Source: Glycine soja
Taxonomy: Eukaryota > Streptophyta > Magnoliopsida > Fabales > Fabaceae
Assembly: GCF_004193775.1 (NCBI RefSeq)
Contig: NC_041021.1
Span: forward strand, 16,660,934 to 16,724,933
Length of the DNA: 64,000 nt
Direction: 5' to 3'
Shown: in pieces, positions 62,353-64,000 of the stretch
Position numbering within the stretch: the stretch's first letter is position 1
Layout of the letters: every line of letters begins with the position of its first letter
Position numbers and translations under genes: made by a program
Notes under the pieces: generated by a model
Database searches by the model: none
The model's input: the letters and a program-made list of their open reading frames with translations, nothing else
What the model was told of the DNA's origin: nothing

Positions 62353-63181
62353 GGTGGTCGACAGAAGCGGGGCTTTTGCTCCTACGTATCCTCAATTGCG
62401 ATGAGGAAATCAGACCTACGTAGTTCTTGCTTATCAAATGATTCTTTTTTACTTAAGTGGTGATCATTTTAAGGCGTTGGACCTTAAAAGTGATCCATTT
62501 TACTTAGTGAGAAATTGAAATGACAAACTTCAAAAACCTATTTTTTATGGACGAGCTTGACTAGGCGAGTTGATTTTAGCCTTAGTTTCACTTTAGTTAT
62601 TAATCAATTCGATTAAGAATGAGAAATCCCAAAGAGAAAACGTCCGATTGATTTTCCGCTTTATTTTGCTAAAAGATGTTTTTTTGATTATTATATTATT
62701 TTTTTACCTCTTTTTGATTTCCAACGTGGTTACGGCACGACCGAACGGTCGGAATTTATTTTAACCGAAGATAACGGATAATACAATTCAAACGTTCGGT
62801 GGAAATTTATTTTATTTTTAAGTTAAGCGAGAAATGACTTAAGTAAAATGGCTTAAGCACGTCAAGAGGGGGTATAAAAAGTAAACAAAACGAGAATAAA
62901 AATGCACGAAACACAATGTGGACCACTACAAGTACATAGAATGAATCGAAAAGCTTGGTTCGAGGTACTTACCCGTTGAAGATCGAAGAACGATGAAGAA
63001 CGAATGAAGAACGTCGAAGAACGGTTGAAACCTTTGCGAGATTCCTCACGGAAAACGTTACGGAAACGTTTCGGAAGCGCCTCGGCTTAGATTTTCTTCA
63101 CGGAAACAATTTTTCCAAGCAAATTCGAAAGAGAGAGAAGTGCCTAAGGGGCTGAACCCTTTTCTTCTTCACTTCCTCCCC

Positions 63182-63189
63182 TATTTATA
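63182..63189 (-). promoter_or_regulatory. TATA box of Ogre copy E LTR
   Basis: TATAAATA on the minus strand, about 500 bp from the LTR start. Confidence 0.65.
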
Positions 63190-63687
63190 GCAAAATAGGG
63201 GAGGTGGTTGCCGCCCAGCTCGCCCAGGCGAGCCAGGTTGCTTCCTCCAGAAGCAACAGCCTTCTGGAGGAATATTCTGGAGGGCCCAAGTGGGCCTGGG
63301 TGCTATTTGCACCCCCATTTTTACTAAGTACACCCCCCTCTGCTGTTTTTTGGTGATTCTTTTTTTGTAAAGTTACGGAACTTACGAATTTCGTAACGAT
63401 ACTTGTTTTCTTTCCGTAATGTTACGGAACCCTGCGGATTACATAATCATCCCCCTTTTGACTTACGGAATGTTACGGAACCTCACTTAATTATGCAACG
63501 ATGCTTCCATTTGATTTCCGGTGTGTCACGGAAACTTACGGATTGTGCATCAATATATTTTTTGGTTTTTCGGCATGTCCTGGAATTTCACAAATTGCCT
63601 AATGATGGATGCCAAGCACCTCACAAGGACCAAAGAAAGGTCGCATGTCATCAAGCAAAGGTCCCCGGACGAAATTAGGGTATGACA

Positions 63688-63722
63688 GTTGCCCCTCTTT
63701 ACTTGTCTTTTATTGGAGATAA
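63688..63722 (-). promoter_or_regulatory. Polypurine tract of Ogre copy E
   Basis: On the minus strand ATAAAAGACAAGTAAAGAGG plus GGCAAC precedes the LTR start, as at 54108-54136. Confidence 0.75.
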
Positions 63723-64000
63723 AAGGAAAGTAAAGATAAGACACTAATTTCGTTCCTCTCGATTTGACGAGAGTCGCGGGTGACCATAAAAATCTCCACA
63801 TGCAAATGACTTGTTGTTCCCAGAATTTTCACAAACTGCCTAATGATGGGTGCCAAGCACCTCACAAGGACCAAAGAATGGTCGCATGTCATCAAGCAAA
63901 GGTCCCCGGACGAAAATTAGGGTATGACACTAATTTCGCTCCTCTCGGTTGACGAGAGTCGCGGGTGACCATGACTTGTCGTTCCTAGAATTTCACAAAT
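63723..64000 (-). repeat. Ogre copy E: internal 3' end with duplicated LTR-start segments
   Basis: After the purine tract the sequence repeats the first ~100 bp of the LTR (63829-63929: CACAAACTGCCTAATGATGG ... ACGAAAATTAGGGTATGACA) and then ACTAATTTCGCTCCTCTCGG plus TTGACGAGAGTCGCGGGTGACC, which also occurs at 63745-63786. At 63990 a further AATTTCACAAAT suggests another unit beyond the window. LTR-start sequence has thus been tandemly copied into the 3' UTR. Confidence 0.75.

Larger units (their letters stand above)
61665..63687 (-). mobile_element. Ogre copy E: full 3' LTR on the minus strand
   Basis: 2023 bp from TGTCATACCC (right edge, 63687) to GGTTGCGACA (61665), the longest and most complete Ogre LTR here. 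TATA box (plus view TATTTATA) at 63182-63189 with CTCGCCTGGGCGAG 30-50 bp upstream on its own strand (63213-63235). The 50-bp repeat is at 62171-62352. Two hairpin cassettes are at 62352-62430 (stem CAAAAGC/GCTTCTG) and 61972-62045 (stem CAAAGGG/CCCCTTG). The polypurine tract follows at 63688, so this is the 3' LTR of an element whose body lies to the right. Frames in it are not genes. Confidence 0.92.

Noticed and set aside
1..64000. Host protein-coding genes, tRNA and rRNA genes
   Set aside because: Looked for on both strands; every extended coding similarity belongs to a retroelement, and no cloverleaf or rRNA-like block was recognised.

Overview
The window reads as plant heterochromatin, most likely from a legume and probably soybean (Glycine). 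That is an inference from Ogre-type Ty3/gypsy elements, from LTRs carrying repeated GTAATCGATTAC palindromes, and from a tRNA-iMet primer site (TGGTATCAGAGC). I find no host gene I can defend, no tRNA or rRNA gene and no bacterial-type feature. Almost every stretch can be assigned to nested LTR retrotransposons. I use these family names. Ogre: LTR starts TGTCATACCCTAATTT and ends GGTTGCGACA, with primer site TTGGCGACTCCACT. W: LTR TGTRGAAGC...CCAACA. X: LTR TGTTAG...GCGAACA. Y: LTR TGATGCAATCC...TTACATCA. Z: a Y-like LTR starting TGCTGCAATCC.

Layout. 1-3112: a minus-strand gypsy gag pseudogene split by a solo X LTR (TSD CCCTT), itself split by a solo Y LTR (TSD GTAGA). 3113-12268: a Y LTR fragment, unassigned sequence, then Ogre copy A (LTR stub, primer site, leader, broken gag, 24-bp tandem array, fragments of a downstream ORF split by a solo Z LTR with TSD CTGGG, 3' UTR). 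12269-18193: Ogre copy B, whose 5' LTR carries a solo W LTR (TSD AGAGG) and whose primer site is deleted. 18194-23962: Ogre LTR, long 3' UTR arrays (111 bp and 62-64 bp) and another Ogre LTR. 23963-27917: a minus-strand W LTR and an unidentified gypsy-like tail with a proline-rich pseudogene. 27918-36729: Ogre copy C on the minus strand, with nested Y and X LTRs. 36934-55923: a structurally complete, roughly 19-kb Ogre with TSD CACAT. 55924-60601: an Athila-like pol pseudogene on the minus strand split by a solo W LTR (TSD CATAT), then a Y LTR. 60602-64000: an Ogre LTR interrupted by a minus-strand Ogre running off the window.

The complete Ogre is the centrepiece. Its order is LTR, primer site, ORF1, gag-protease-G-patch, a 179-bp intron, RT-RNase H-integrase, a third sense ORF, a 3' UTR with a ~67-bp array, purine tract, LTR. 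The intron joins the two halves of the polyprotein in frame, and an in-frame stop overlaps the splice donor. The element is dead: it has many transition-type stop codons, and both catalytic aspartates of the integrase that I can place read as Asn. Copies A and C (and B as far as it goes) carry a gag-only, non-autonomous Ogre relative that could only have moved using proteins supplied by an element like this one.

The most unusual signal is structural. The W LTR contains a run of 23-nt hairpins (8-bp stem, 7-nt loop) in which the loop GGGTACA is kept while the stems differ from one hairpin to the next and still pair. A diverged W LTR keeps the same architecture. Similar stem swapping is seen in paired hairpin cassettes of the Ogre LTR and in the 24-bp array of copy A.
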